Counted from the first letter of the stretch, positions 26,085 to 35,655 are shown. The stretch is DNA of 64,000 bases from Pseudomonadota bacterium (GCA_023419375.1 JAEZYD010000008.1:62001-126000); one strand, 5' to 3'. Notes: generated by a model not told the origin, from the sequence alone. Translations and numbers: made by a program.

Positions 26085-26843
26085 TTAGGCCCCCATCTCC
26101 AGCAGTCGCTGGCAAAAATCGCGGGTGCGCGTGTTTGACCCTTCGGCCAACAGTACGGCGGGCGATCCCTGTTCAATGAGCTTGCCGTGTTCCATAAAAA
26201 TAATTTCGGTGGCAAGGGCACGGGCAAAATCCATCTGGTGCGTTGCCATGACCATGGTCATGCCGCCGCTGGCGAGATCGCGAATAACGGCAAGCACTTC
26301 GCCCACGAGTTCAGGGTCAAGGGCCGAGGTCGGCTCATCAAGCAGAATAACCTTGGGATCCATGGCGAGGGCGCGGGCCATGGCCACGCGCTGCTTCTGG
26401 CCGCCAGAGAGCTGCGCCGGGTACAGGCTTGCGCGGCGGGCAAGGCCCACGCGGGCAAGTTCTTCCTGCGCGCGTGCGCGCGCATCGGCGGCAGACATGC
26501 CGCGAACCTTGCGCAGGGCTATGGCCACGTTTTCTTCGGCAGTAAGGTGATCAAACAGGTTGAAATCCTGAAAGATCATGCCCACCTGAGCGCGAAAGGC
26601 GCACAGTGCGGCCTTGTCCGTGCGGTTGAGCAACTGGCCTTCAAGATAAATTTCGCCGAAATCCGGGGGGATGAGGCAGTTGATGCTTTGAAGAAACGTG
26701 CTCTTGCCCGCGCCGGAAGGGCCGATGAGCACCTTGAGTTCGCCCCGGTTCACCGTGAGACTGCAATTATCCAGAATGGGCTTGCCGCCCAACATCTTGG
26801 AAATGCCTTTGACCTGCAATACCGCTTGTTGATCCACGCTCAT
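26085..26843 (-). CDS. Polar amino-acid ABC transporter ATP-binding protein
   Basis: The 252-residue ATPase has Walker A IGPSGAGKSTFL (near residues 38-49), the Q-loop, signature LSGGQKQRVAMARALA, Walker B VILLDEPTSALDPE and the switch MATHQMDFAR. These are typical of GlnQ/HisP transporters. Its start lies 2 bases after the permease stop upstream, and its stop abuts the next permease. It energises the importer encoded by the surrounding genes. Confidence 0.96.
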   Translation of the reverse strand: MSVDQQAVLQVKGISKMLGGKPILDNCSLTVNRGELKVLIGPSGAGKSTFLQSINCLIPPDFGEIYLEGQLLNRTDKAALCAFRAQVGMIFQDFNLFDHLTAEENVAIALRKVRGMSAADARARAQEELARVGLARRASLYPAQLSGGQKQRVAMARALAMDPKVILLDEPTSALDPELVGEVLAVIRDLASGGMTMVMATHQMDFARALATEIIFMEHGKLIEQGSPAVLLAEGSNTRTRDFCQRLLEMGA

Positions 26844-26845
26844 GC

Positions 26846-27538
26846 TTATCCCATACCCATGCCTTCCATGCCGATCCCTGAGGAATAGCCGGGTACATGG
26901 ATTTTTTGTTCCAGATGACGCAACAGTTTCAGCACCACCAGCGTCAGCACAAAGTACAGCACGCCCGCTGTGGCGTAGAGGGCCAGATGCTCGTGCGTTC
27001 TGGCCGCCACAAACGAGGTGCGGGCCATGATGTCTTGCGTACCGAGCACAAAGCAGATGGCCGAATCCTTGAGGAGAATAGAAAATTCGTTGGCCCAGCC
27101 AGGGATGGAGAGCCGCATGGCCTGAGGCAAAATAATGGAGCAGATGCCCGTGCTTTCGCGCATGCCAAGGGCGCGCGCGGCATTGAGCTGCCCGTGGGGC
27201 AGGCTTTCTATAGCGCCCCTGAAAATCTGCGACTGGTAGGCCGTGCTGGTGCTGCCAAGAACGATGCAGCAGATGAAAAATGGATCAATGGAAATACCGA
27301 TGCTGATGAACAGGCCGTAGCAGAGGAACAGCAGCACCAAGATGGGCACACCTCTGAAAAACCAAACATACAACGCCACCAGCCGCCGCAGCCAGGGGCC
27401 GCCATAAACCTGGGCCACGGCCATGGGCACGCCAAGCAGCAGACCCATTGTCAGCGACAGGGTGACGTTGCCCACCGTAACCAGACTGCCGGACAGAATG
27501 GAGGGCAGGGCGTTGTATACCACAAGCAGTGAATTCAT
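26846..27538 (-). CDS. Polar amino-acid ABC transporter permease (first)
   Basis: The 230-residue membrane protein has the HisM-family N-terminal segment, a FRGVPILVLLFLCYGLF motif and the ATPase-contact loop GQLNAARALGMRESTGICSIILPQAMRLSIPG. The C-terminus is odd: GYSSGIGMEGMGMG, a short Gly/Met-rich tail. I chose the ATG at 27538; a GTG eight codons upstream is possible, with an AAAAGG between the two. It lies 84 bases downstream of the binding-protein gene and 2 bases upstream of the ATPase gene. Confidence 0.9.
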   Translation of the reverse strand: MNSLLVVYNALPSILSGSLVTVGNVTLSLTMGLLLGVPMAVAQVYGGPWLRRLVALYVWFFRGVPILVLLFLCYGLFISIGISIDPFFICCIVLGSTSTAYQSQIFRGAIESLPHGQLNAARALGMRESTGICSIILPQAMRLSIPGWANEFSILLKDSAICFVLGTQDIMARTSFVAARTHEHLALYATAGVLYFVLTLVVLKLLRHLEQKIHVPGYSSGIGMEGMGMG

Positions 27539-27622
27539 GTATGGAGGGTGCCTTTTCCGCACAAGCGCGAACCGTCTGGCTGCAGGCGGTTCGCGCTTGA
27601 CGTGTGGGCGCTTGCGCGTCCG

Positions 27623-28366
27623 TTATTTGCTCAGGTATTTTTGCTGCAGTTCTTTCCAGTAGGGGTCGGCCATAAGCTTTTTATAGCCTTCGTTCACCAG
27701 CTTCTGCAGTTCCTTGTCGTCTTTGCGCATGGCAACGCCGAAATTGTCGGGTTCGCCGTGGGTGCCGGCCTTTTTGACGGCGCGGCCATTTTCAATGGCG
27801 TTGTTGGCGGGAAGTTCGTCCATCAGGGCAGCCTGGATGCGGCCATTGAGGAGGTCCTCAACCGCAAGGGGGGAAGATTCGTAAAAGCGCAGTTCAAAAG
27901 GATATTTCTTTTCTTCCTGCTCTTTTTTGATGTCGTTGGCTTCAGAGGTGCCGCGCTGCACGCCGAGCTGGATTTTTTTGCTCAGAATGTCGGCAGGGGT
28001 CAGCTTGGAGTCGGCGGGCACAACAAACACGCGCGAAACCGTCCAGTAGGGGTTGGAGAACTGCACAACTTTGGCGCGCTCTGCGGTGATGCTCATGCCG
28101 GAGTCAACCATGTCGATCTGCTTGGCGAGCAGGGCGGGGATGATGCCGTCCCATGCCATGGGCTTGTGAACGATTTCAAATCCCATGGTCTTGGCTATCC
28201 AGTTCATGGAATCCACGTCAAAACCAGCGGGCTTGCCAGTTTTTTCATCCATGTAGGCAAAGGGCGGATAGTCGGGGTCGATGCCGTTCACATAGGCCTT
28301 TTTGGCAAATGCGGGCACGGCGGCCAGTACGGCGGCCAGCAGGGCGCAGACGAGAAGCTTCTTCAT
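27623..28366 (-). CDS. Amino-acid ABC transporter periplasmic binding protein
   Basis: The 247-residue protein has a signal peptide (MKKLLVCALLAAVLAAVPAFA) and the family-3 solute-binding pattern DPDYPPFAYMDEKTGKPAGFDVDSMNWIAKTMG, IIPALLAKQIDMVDSGMSIT and RVFVVPADS. It captures a polar amino acid for the downstream permeases. The ATG at 28366 follows GAGGGGGAAA; the frame stays open through the upstream tandem repeat, but that part has no protein-like character. It is the first gene of a four-gene operon. Confidence 0.93.
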   Translation of the reverse strand: MKKLLVCALLAAVLAAVPAFAKKAYVNGIDPDYPPFAYMDEKTGKPAGFDVDSMNWIAKTMGFEIVHKPMAWDGIIPALLAKQIDMVDSGMSITAERAKVVQFSNPYWTVSRVFVVPADSKLTPADILSKKIQLGVQRGTSEANDIKKEQEEKKYPFELRFYESSPLAVEDLLNGRIQAALMDELPANNAIENGRAVKKAGTHGEPDNFGVAMRKDDKELQKLVNEGYKKLMADPYWKELQQKYLSK

Positions 28367-28520
28367 GTTCAATTTCCCCCTCGGAAAGGACAGAACGGAC
28401 ATGCGCCGACACTGCCGCCTGAGGCGGCTGGCGCGCATACCTGCGCGGTTGGGATTTATTACCAACGCCGCGCGGCCACTGCAAAACAAGGTCTTTCTGT
28501 AACAGAAGGAGGGCTGTGAC

Positions 28521-28905
28521 GCAAGGGCGATAGCCCGCGTCACAGGGCCGCCGGGGGAGAGAGCGGCCCGAAATGTACGAGCCGGTGTCGGCTTTGCCGA
28601 CCCGAAAGCGAGGGCATTCGTGCATATGAGTAAGCCGCAAGGGCGATAGCCCTCGTTACAGGGCCGCCGGGGGAGAGAGCGGCCCGAAATGTACGAGCCG
28701 GTGTCGGCTTTGCCGACCCGAAAGCGAGGGCATTTCGTGCATATGAGCAAACCGCAAGGGCGATAGCCCGCGTCACAAGGCCGCCGGGGGAGAGTGCGGC
28801 CCGAAATGTACGAGCCGGTGTCGGCTTTGCCGACCCGAAAGCGAGGGCATTTCGTGCATATGAGCAAACCGCAAGGGCGATAGCCCGCGTCACAGGGCCA
28901 CCGGG
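28521..28905. repeat. Tandem repeat, about 117 bp x 3.3
   Basis: Units begin at 28521, 28637, 28754 and 28871 (116, 117, 117 bases and a 35-base partial copy) and are almost identical. Each holds three potential hairpins: GGGC-gata-GCCC, GGGCCGC/GCGGCCC and GTCGGC-ttt-GCCGAC. The unit is near a multiple of three, so it makes artificial open frames on several registers. It fills most of the gap between the divergent ABC operon and sugar-transferase genes, where their promoters should lie. Confidence 0.9.
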
Positions 28906-29049
28906 TCCTGCCAGTATCACTGGGGGGATTATTGTGCTTTATGAAGAAAGAGAATAACATTACATTGTTTGAGTATCTGTGTTCTCAGCAACAGCGCGGC
29001 TTGCCGCGCGTAAACGTGGTGCCGGTCCATCGGCACAGCGCCGCTCCTC

Positions 29050-30450
29050 ATGAAACAATATCCCCTCTGGGTCAGGGCGCTTCTGGCTTGCGGGCTTTCC
29101 CCGCAAAAAACCCTGCTTTGTCTTGCTGATCTTTTCACCATCCTCGGCACGGCCCTGGTGGTTTTTCTTGTGCGCGCCGCTTTTGGCGACGTGGATTTTT
29201 CACAGTATCGCGGGGCATTACCCTTGCTGCTCATGGGGCCGGTGATGGCCGCTGGGCTTGGCCTTTATCAAAGCATAAGCCTGCCCCCACACCGCGAGCT
29301 CAAGGCCTTGTTCCAGCTCACAAGCCTCATGTACGGCATCATTCTGGCTGTACTGTTTCTTTCAAAAGCAGGCGATGCCTACTCCCGAATTGTTATTGGG
29401 GGCAGTTGGCTGGCTACGGTCTTTACGCTGCCGCTCATGCGCAGCTATTGCCGCCGCCTGTTTATGCGCCGCCCCTGGTGGGGCAGACCGCTGATAATTT
29501 TTGACAGCGGCAACGCCGGGCGCGACTTCTGGCGGTACCTCAAACGTCGCCCCGAGCGTGGTCTGCGCCCGATAGCCATATATTCTCTGCCCACCAGTGA
29601 GGATGCCGTGCGCAAACTCTTTGCGGAAACAGCGCAGGCCAAGCCCAAGGCCATGGCCATGATTCTGCAAAAGGCTGATCAGGGGCAGCGCCTTGACTAC
29701 ATTACCGAAGCCAGCCGTTATTTTGAGCGCATTCTTGTGGTGCCCTCGTTCAACGATGGCTTCCGCGCGCACTGGCTGACGCCGCGCGACCTTGGTACTG
29801 CCGTGGGCTTGCAGGTACGGCAAAACCTGCGCGACAAGCGCCGCCTGCGGGTCAAAAGGTTTATGGATGTGCTGCTCTGCGCCCTTGGCGGCGTGGTGCT
29901 GCTGCCCCTTGGCTTGCTGCTGGCTCTGGCTATCCGCCTGGACAGCAAGGGCCCCGTGTTTTACCGCCAGCGGCGTATTGGCAACGGTGGGCGCGAGATC
30001 AGGATTTTCAAGTTTCGCACCATGGTGGACAAGGCCGATATGGTGCTCAGGGAAGTGCTTGAGCACGATCCTGAATTGCAGGCGGAGTGGGAAAAAGACC
30101 ACAAACTCAAGCATGACCCGCGCATAACCCGCGTAGGGCGCATTTTGCGCAAGGTCAGCCTTGATGAGCTGCCGCAACTGCTCAACGTGGTCATTGGCGA
30201 TATGAGCCTTGTGGGCCCGCGCCCCATTGTGCAGAACGAAGTTCAAAAATACGGCCCGGTGTATGAAGAGTACTGCATGGTGCGGCCTGGCATTACCGGG
30301 CTGTGGCAGATCTCCGGCCGCAACAATACCACCTATGCCGAGCGTGTGGCCTTTGACCACTATTATATCAACAACTGGTCTGTCTGGATGGATCTGTGGA
30401 TCCTGGCCAAAACGATTCCTGTGGTCATAACCGGGTATGGAGCATACTGA
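29050..30450 (+). CDS. Undecaprenyl-phosphate sugar phosphotransferase (WbaP/WcaJ-type)
   Basis: The 466-residue polyprenyl-phosphate hexose-1-phosphate transferase starts glycan assembly by loading a sugar phosphate onto undecaprenyl phosphate. The first 130 residues form about four membrane helices, a nucleotide-fold middle region follows, and the C-terminal catalytic domain starts at RVKRFMDVLLCALGGVVLLP. That domain has FKFRTMVDKAD, RKVSLDELPQLLNVV, MSLVGPRP and RPGITGLWQISGRN. The start lacks a clear ribosome-binding site; the ATG at 29050 fits the family. The GT9 gene starts within its stop codon (TGATG). Confidence 0.93.
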   Translation: MKQYPLWVRALLACGLSPQKTLLCLADLFTILGTALVVFLVRAAFGDVDFSQYRGALPLLLMGPVMAAGLGLYQSISLPPHRELKALFQLTSLMYGIILAVLFLSKAGDAYSRIVIGGSWLATVFTLPLMRSYCRRLFMRRPWWGRPLIIFDSGNAGRDFWRYLKRRPERGLRPIAIYSLPTSEDAVRKLFAETAQAKPKAMAMILQKADQGQRLDYITEASRYFERILVVPSFNDGFRAHWLTPRDLGTAVGLQVRQNLRDKRRLRVKRFMDVLLCALGGVVLLPLGLLLALAIRLDSKGPVFYRQRRIGNGGREIRIFKFRTMVDKADMVLREVLEHDPELQAEWEKDHKLKHDPRITRVGRILRKVSLDELPQLLNVVIGDMSLVGPRPIVQNEVQKYGPVYEEYCMVRPGITGLWQISGRNNTTYAERVAFDHYYINNWSVWMDLWILAKTIPVVITGYGAY

Positions 30451-31592
30451 TGGGAGAACGCGGCAACAGGCTTAACCGTTTGCTTGATCGTTATGCGGGC
30501 ATACCCTTGGCTGCATGCAGCGCCGCTGCGCGTCTGGGCAAAAAATCTGTGCCCGATGTCGTGCCGCAGCGCGTAGGGTTTATCTGTCTGGGGGCCATTG
30601 GCGATCTGCTGCTGCTTTCAGCGCTGATCACAGCTTTGCGCGAGCGGCTGCCCAACGTGCATGTTGCCCTGCTTGTGTCCCGCGCCAATGCCGCCACTGT
30701 CAGCCTGATCCCTGGTATTGACCAGTACGCGTCTTTTGCGGTGACGGATGTATCCGCAATGGCAGCCTGGCTGCGCGAGCAGCGCTTCGATGTGCTCATT
30801 GACAGCACGCAATGGGCGCGGCTTGGGGCCATATTGAGCAATCTTTCCAACGCCAGAACCACCGTGGGCTTTGATACGGAAGGGCAGCACCGCGCCTTTG
30901 GCTATAGCCTCAAGGTGCCTCACCGTAACGACAGGCATGAGGTGGAGAACTTTATGGAGCTGGGCCGTGCTCTGTGCCCGGATCTTCAGGGCGCGCCACG
31001 CCTGCTTTTGCCGCAGTCGCCTCCTGATGATCTGCCCGCTGAGCTTTGCGGCAGGCTGGAACCCACAGGCGAAATTGGCGATGCCTTGCCGAAGAGGGTT
31101 TATCTGCACATGTGGCCCTCAGGCTCCAATGCGTGGCTCAAGGAGTGGCCCGCCGACAGTTGGGATGCTCTGGCCAGACTGCTGGGCAGCAAGGGTTTTG
31201 AGGTCTACCTGACCGGTGCGCCAGCCGATGCCCCGCGTAATGACGCTTTTTTGCGCGCGCATCCCCAATGCCCTGCGATTTCGCTTGCGGGCAGAACATC
31301 ACTTGCAGGCCTTGCCTGGCTGTTCAGCCGCGCCACGGCTGTAGTCTCCGTAAACACGGGCACCATGCATCTGGCAGCACTTGCAGGCGCCCCCACAGTG
31401 GGGCTGCATGGGCCGACCAATCCCTTGCGCTGGGGGCCGGTGGGGCGTCATGTGCGCGCACTTTTGCCGCACAAGGGGCCATACGCCTACCTCAACCTGG
31501 GTTTTGAATATCCACGGCCCCACACGCCCTGTCTCGATTCGTTGCCAGTGGAAGATGTGGTGGATGCCCTGCACAGTCTTTCGCTCTTTTAG
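30450..31592 (+). CDS. Glycosyltransferase family 9 (heptosyltransferase-like)
   Basis: The 380-residue GT-B protein has the GT9 signatures RVGFICLGAIGDLLLLSALITALRE near the N-terminus and AVVSVNTGTMHLAALAGAPTVGLHG in the C-terminal nucleotide-sugar domain. GT9 enzymes transfer heptose or related sugars to lipopolysaccharide core. The ATG at 30450 overlaps the stop of the sugar-transferase gene by one base and has a GGAG site. Together the two genes look like a small surface-glycan unit. The donor and acceptor sugars are unknown. Confidence 0.9.
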   Translation: MGERGNRLNRLLDRYAGIPLAACSAAARLGKKSVPDVVPQRVGFICLGAIGDLLLLSALITALRERLPNVHVALLVSRANAATVSLIPGIDQYASFAVTDVSAMAAWLREQRFDVLIDSTQWARLGAILSNLSNARTTVGFDTEGQHRAFGYSLKVPHRNDRHEVENFMELGRALCPDLQGAPRLLLPQSPPDDLPAELCGRLEPTGEIGDALPKRVYLHMWPSGSNAWLKEWPADSWDALARLLGSKGFEVYLTGAPADAPRNDAFLRAHPQCPAISLAGRTSLAGLAWLFSRATAVVSVNTGTMHLAALAGAPTVGLHGPTNPLRWGPVGRHVRALLPHKGPYAYLNLGFEYPRPHTPCLDSLPVEDVVDALHSLSLF

Positions 31593-31667
31593 GGCAAATA
31601 GCAGTAAAAAATTTTCCGTCGTGAGGTCTGCTTGTGGGCAGAGCCTTGCGCCGGAGGGCCAGAAATG

Positions 31668-31698
31668 AAAGGGGAAGGGATTGTTAATCCCTTCCCCT
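31668..31698. terminator. Hairpin between convergent GT9 and fabZ genes
   Basis: AAGGGGAAGGGATT pairs with AATCCCTTCCCCTT across a 3-base loop. T-runs are short on both sides. It lies between two converging genes, so a shared terminator is likely. Confidence 0.7.
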
Positions 31699-31725
31699 TA
31701 AACATCATGGCCAGCGTTTGTGGAA

Positions 31726-32193
31726 CTAGCTCTTGGGTCTGTCGCCGATGGCGGCGGTAATCTGAGCCTCTGCGGCAAGCTTGCCGTCCACAAAGGCGCG
31801 GGCTTCCATCTTGCAGAGCTTGAGCTTCATGCGCAGGTTGCTGCATTCAAGGTCGAGCCTGTCGCCAGGAACCACCTGACGGCGAAACTTTACGCCGTCA
31901 AGCCCGGTGAAGAGAAAGAGCTTGTCGTCCAGGCTGTCCATGCCTGAAACGGCCAGCAGGCCGCCGGTCTGGGCCAGAGCCTCCAGAATGAGCACGCCGG
32001 GCATGATGGGCGCACCGGGAAAATGCCCCTGAAAGAAGGGCTCGTTGAACGTAACATTTTTATAGGCCCGGATGTGCGAGCCTGCTACGCATTCCACAAC
32101 CCTGTCCACCAGCAAAAAGGGGTAGCGGTGCGGCAGCAGGCGCAAAATGCGCTGTATGTCCATGCCCGTATTCTGGGGGGCGGTATCCTGCAT
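31726..32193 (-). CDS. fabZ: 3-hydroxyacyl-ACP dehydratase FabZ
   Basis: The 155-residue hot-dog-fold enzyme dehydrates hydroxyacyl-ACP in fatty-acid and lipid A precursor synthesis. It has RLLPHRYPFLLVDRV with the catalytic His and GHFPGAPIMPGVLILEALAQ with the catalytic Glu. The ATG at 32193 has an AGGAGG site. It is the last leftward gene of the envelope block, separated from skp by a terminator-like hairpin, so it may also use its own promoter. Its place beside skp and bamA matches lipid A/outer-membrane clusters in other Gram-negatives. Confidence 0.96.
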   Translation of the reverse strand: MQDTAPQNTGMDIQRILRLLPHRYPFLLVDRVVECVAGSHIRAYKNVTFNEPFFQGHFPGAPIMPGVLILEALAQTGGLLAVSGMDSLDDKLFLFTGLDGVKFRRQVVPGDRLDLECSNLRMKLKLCKMEARAFVDGKLAAEAQITAAIGDRPKS

Positions 32194-32238
32194 GGGGGCC
32201 TCCTGATGAGTTGTTCTTGTCCGCCAGCTGGCGGCATG

Positions 32239-32275
32239 AAAAAAGGCCTCTCGCCCCATCCGGGTTGAGAGGCCT
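32239..32275 (-). terminator. Terminator after skp
   Basis: On the reverse strand GGCCTCTC-type arms (9 bp, AGGCCTCTC/GAGAGGCCT) are followed by six T residues. It lies between skp and fabZ. Confidence 0.8.
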
Positions 32276-32296
32276 GAGAATTGACGACCGAGGGCT

Positions 32297-32842
32297 TTAT
32301 TTTTTGCCGCTCTTGTCGTTGGCTTTTTCTTTGTAGATCTTGTTCACTTCGGCCAGCACATCCTGGGTCAGATCCATGGACTGGTCGGCGTACAGCACGC
32401 CACCGGCGGTGACGTCCACCACAAAGTTAAAGCCCTTGGCGCGGGCAACTTCATAGGTGGCGCTGAAAACCAGAGTAACCATATCCTGGCGAAGCTTCAC
32501 TTCTTCCTGTTCAACCTTGCGCAGGAAGTTGCGGGTCTTCTGATCCAGATCCTGCTTGGAACGGATGAAGTCCAGCTTCTTTTCTTCGCTGGCCTTGGGG
32601 TTTTTCAGAGCGTCGGCCTTTTTCTTCAGCGCTTCGCCCTGTTTTTCAAGTTCGTTACGTTCAGTGCCGAACTTGCTTTCCATTGTTGTTTTGGCGGCCT
32701 GGGCAGGGACGCTCTGCGTCGCCACGGTCTGCATGTCAACAACACCGATCTTGGCTGCGGGTACGGCGCCGCCGTCTGCAGCATAGACTTGCCCGGCAAG
32801 CAACAAGCCAACCGCAACAGCCGTCATCAAAACCTTGCGCAT
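32297..32842 (-). CDS. skp: OmpH/Skp-family periplasmic chaperone
   Basis: The 181-residue protein has a signal peptide (MRKVLMTAVAVGLLLAGQVYAA) then KIGVVDMQTVATQS, the typical OmpH start. A long charged coiled-coil follows (about residues 50-130). Skp holds unfolded outer-membrane proteins in the periplasm until the BAM complex inserts them; bamA lies upstream in the same direction, with the amidase gene between. An AAGGAG ribosome-binding site precedes the ATG. Confidence 0.92.
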   Translation of the reverse strand: MRKVLMTAVAVGLLLAGQVYAADGGAVPAAKIGVVDMQTVATQSVPAQAAKTTMESKFGTERNELEKQGEALKKKADALKNPKASEEKKLDFIRSKQDLDQKTRNFLRKVEQEEVKLRQDMVTLVFSATYEVARAKGFNFVVDVTAGGVLYADQSMDLTQDVLAEVNKIYKEKANDKSGKK

Positions 32843-33042
32843 GAAAGTTCTCCTTCCCCAATGCTGATTTGTTATGTCGTCCTTGCGGAACTGGGATGAC
32901 CCGCGCGCCGTAAGAGAAGATGCCACTACTGTTTGCAACTGTTCAATACACTTGGCAAAACAGCTATAATTGTCAGACGCGCCCAAAGGAACAGTCATTT
33001 GCTATGATACAGGCCGGGGACACGTAGTTGAAATTACTTGCC

Positions 33043-35532
33043 TCACATAGCACCAGCGCCTTCTTGCGTCAAGGAATTCTGGACAGTCCTGCGCTTAAGA
33101 AGCTTGTCCTTGTATGCAAGAATGCCCTCGGCAAGCCCCTCGGCCAGGGTCATGCGGTATTTGGGCGTGAGAAGCCTTGCTGCTTCATCCCTGTTGGTGC
33201 AATAGCCAATTTCTACAAGTACTGCTGGCATTTGCGCGCCAAGCAGAACAATAAATGGCGCAGATTTGATGCCATTATCTTTTGTATCATACTGCCGACG
33301 CTTCAAACGGAACTGTGAAAGCCGCTGAATATCTTGCGCCAGATGGCGTGATTCGTCCACCCTTGCATTGAGCATAACATCGGCGAGCATTTTCTGCATA
33401 TCGCCGAGACGGTGGTCGCCGTCGGCGTTTTCAAGCGTGGCAAGCCGTGCCGCTTCAGGATTGCTGGCGATATCAAGGTAGTACGTTTCAAAACCCTGTA
33501 CCGAAGGATCATCATTGGCATTGACGTGGATGGAAACAAACAGATCCGCCCCGGCGGCATTGGCCATGGTGGTGCGTTCACGCAGTGAAATGTGCTTGTC
33601 GGCAGTGCGGCTGTATACAACCTCCAGGCCATTGGCTTCAAGCAGGCGGCCTAAGGTCAGGGCCACGTCAAGGGATACGATGCGTTCCAACACTCCATTG
33701 TGATTGGTGCCCGGGTCGCGCCCGCCGTGTCCGGCATCAATGAACACCGTGCGTACCGTCAGGCCGAGCTGGCGGGCCATATCGCGCACCAGACGCGGCG
33801 AAGGCGGCGTTGCGGGCGGGGTGCCGCTGGCATCGGCCACTGTTGCCTGATTGTCCGCTGCGGGTTGCGCATCCGCAAATCCGGCTTTTGCGTTGCTGAC
33901 AGGCGGCAACAGCGTGCTGCCCCCGGCCACCCGCAGGATAATGCGGCAGGGATTGGTTTCTGTACGTGCATCAAAGCGGCGCGCATCCTGAAAATTGAAC
34001 TGGAGCACTGTTTCGCCGCCCTTGCTGTCGCTGACGCTCATGCCTTTGAAAAGGCTGCCCCGGATATTCACGCCCTTGCGAATATCCTTTTCCACAGAGG
34101 CATTTTCCAGAGCAACATGCAGAGATGCCTGCTCAGCCCTGTTCTTGCCTTTTGCGCTGCCGGTGCTCAATTTTGCCGAGTAGCGGGCCGGAGCACTCAG
34201 CTCAAGAACAATCTCCACGCTGTTCTTGCTCAACGAGTTCCAGGAAAGGGACTGAACCACCGGGCGGGCAACCGGCTGCGCTGCGCCAGGCTTGCTGGCC
34301 GTGGCAGCGGGCGCGCCAGTGAGCCGGTTGCGCAGGGCTTGCGCTTCCGCCACCATATCTCCGCCGGAATAGAGGGCCATGATGGCGTCGAGCAGTTCCA
34401 GAGCTTCTGAGGTCTGGTTCAGGCGGTCTGCCTCAATGGACGCGGCGCGGAGCAGCGAGTCGTCAGCAAGGGCGCTCTTGGGAAATTCCTGGGCGAGTTT
34501 GAGATAGAGATCGCGCGCCTGACGGTATTCATCTGCAACGTGGGAGCAGTCTGAAAGGGCTTCCTGACTTGCAGCAGCGCGGAACAACGCACCGGGAGAA
34601 ATGGCCCAGTCTTTACGGCTGGTGTAGATGCGCAAAAATTCGGAGGTCAGTTCTTCCCATGGCTGACGCCAGCATGAACGGACTTTGTCGGCGCGCAGGG
34701 CATCCATTTTCGCTTTGGCTTCGCGGTAACGGGGCAAAAGCTCCGCTTGCGGCAGGGGCTGCAAAGCCGAAGCCTTGGCAAGCTGGCCTGCCGTCGTATC
34801 GGCGTTGCCCGTAGAGGGTGAACCCGCTGCGTTGGCAGAGGGGGTAGAAGACCCCTTTGCGGGAGCGGCTTCGTCCTTGGGTTCCTTGCCATCCGTGCTG
34901 GAAACCTGACGCGCCTCTGGAGCTGTGCGCCCGTTGGCTGCAGCCTGAAGCGTCTTTTCCAGGGCCAGGGCATCCTGAATCATATCACCCTTGGGATACT
35001 GGGCTTTAATACGCTCAAGCAGGGCCAGTGCCCCCTTGTCGTCTTTAAGCCAAGCGGCGCGCAATTTGGCCGCACGGAAAAGGGCGTCATCGGCAAGCCG
35101 GCTGTCGGCATGGCGCTGGGCGACAGCTTCATAACACTCAATGGCCTTGCGGGCATCAGCCTTGGCGAACGAGCGTCGGGCCAGTTCCTCCAGGCTTTCT
35201 GCCGCGCGGAACAGGGCCGCAGGGCGGTTGGGCCAGCCTGGGTCGGCATCATAGATGGCGCGGAATTCCGCAGCCAGATTTTCCCACGGTTCACGCTGGC
35301 CCGAACGTTTTTCGTCCTGCCGCAGGGTTTCAATATTTGCCTTGGCAAGATCGTAGCGCTTGCCCGTAGGCGGCAAGGAGGTGTAGCCGGAGTCGTAAAA
35401 GCAGACGACCATCAGGCACAGGGCAACAAGAAAGGCCAGAGGCGGAACAAGTCTGCGCATCTGGCTGTTGCCAGTTGGTTCGGAAGCCTTGGGCTGGGCT
35501 TTTTTTCCGGCCACGGTTTTTCCTTTTGCCAT
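33043..35532 (-). CDS. amiC: N-acetylmuramoyl-L-alanine amidase (AmiC-type) with duplicated N-terminal module
   Basis: The 829-residue protein cleaves the stem peptide from peptidoglycan during cell separation. A membrane anchor lies at about residues 27-45. Two homologous 136-residue helical modules follow at 59-194 and 269-404, sharing patterns such as PWENLAAEF/PWEELTSEF and PAALFRAA/PGALFRAA. An AMIN-like beta domain lies near 415-520. The zinc Amidase_3 domain runs from about 590 to 815 (FIDAGHGGRDPG, SIHVNAND, VEIGYCTN). It is much longer than enteric AmiC (about 417). It sits between bamA and skp. Confidence 0.93.
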   Translation of the reverse strand: MAKGKTVAGKKAQPKASEPTGNSQMRRLVPPLAFLVALCLMVVCFYDSGYTSLPPTGKRYDLAKANIETLRQDEKRSGQREPWENLAAEFRAIYDADPGWPNRPAALFRAAESLEELARRSFAKADARKAIECYEAVAQRHADSRLADDALFRAAKLRAAWLKDDKGALALLERIKAQYPKGDMIQDALALEKTLQAAANGRTAPEARQVSSTDGKEPKDEAAPAKGSSTPSANAAGSPSTGNADTTAGQLAKASALQPLPQAELLPRYREAKAKMDALRADKVRSCWRQPWEELTSEFLRIYTSRKDWAISPGALFRAAASQEALSDCSHVADEYRQARDLYLKLAQEFPKSALADDSLLRAASIEADRLNQTSEALELLDAIMALYSGGDMVAEAQALRNRLTGAPAATASKPGAAQPVARPVVQSLSWNSLSKNSVEIVLELSAPARYSAKLSTGSAKGKNRAEQASLHVALENASVEKDIRKGVNIRGSLFKGMSVSDSKGGETVLQFNFQDARRFDARTETNPCRIILRVAGGSTLLPPVSNAKAGFADAQPAADNQATVADASGTPPATPPSPRLVRDMARQLGLTVRTVFIDAGHGGRDPGTNHNGVLERIVSLDVALTLGRLLEANGLEVVYSRTADKHISLRERTTMANAAGADLFVSIHVNANDDPSVQGFETYYLDIASNPEAARLATLENADGDHRLGDMQKMLADVMLNARVDESRHLAQDIQRLSQFRLKRRQYDTKDNGIKSAPFIVLLGAQMPAVLVEIGYCTNRDEAARLLTPKYRMTLAEGLAEGILAYKDKLLKRRTVQNSLTQEGAGAM

Positions 35533-35655
35533 GATGGTGTCGGTAATTTGACCCTTAAAGTTTTGTCTGCGTTATTGTTAGCATATTGTATGCCAGCGGG
35601 CTAAAGAAGGCAAAATTCGCTTTTTTCGGCTGTTAAGCATTGGCATTGACCGGAT

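Noticed and set aside
28540..28920. Repetitive open frames across the 117-bp tandem repeat
   Set aside because: They arise only because the unit is near a multiple of three; no start signal and no protein-like composition.
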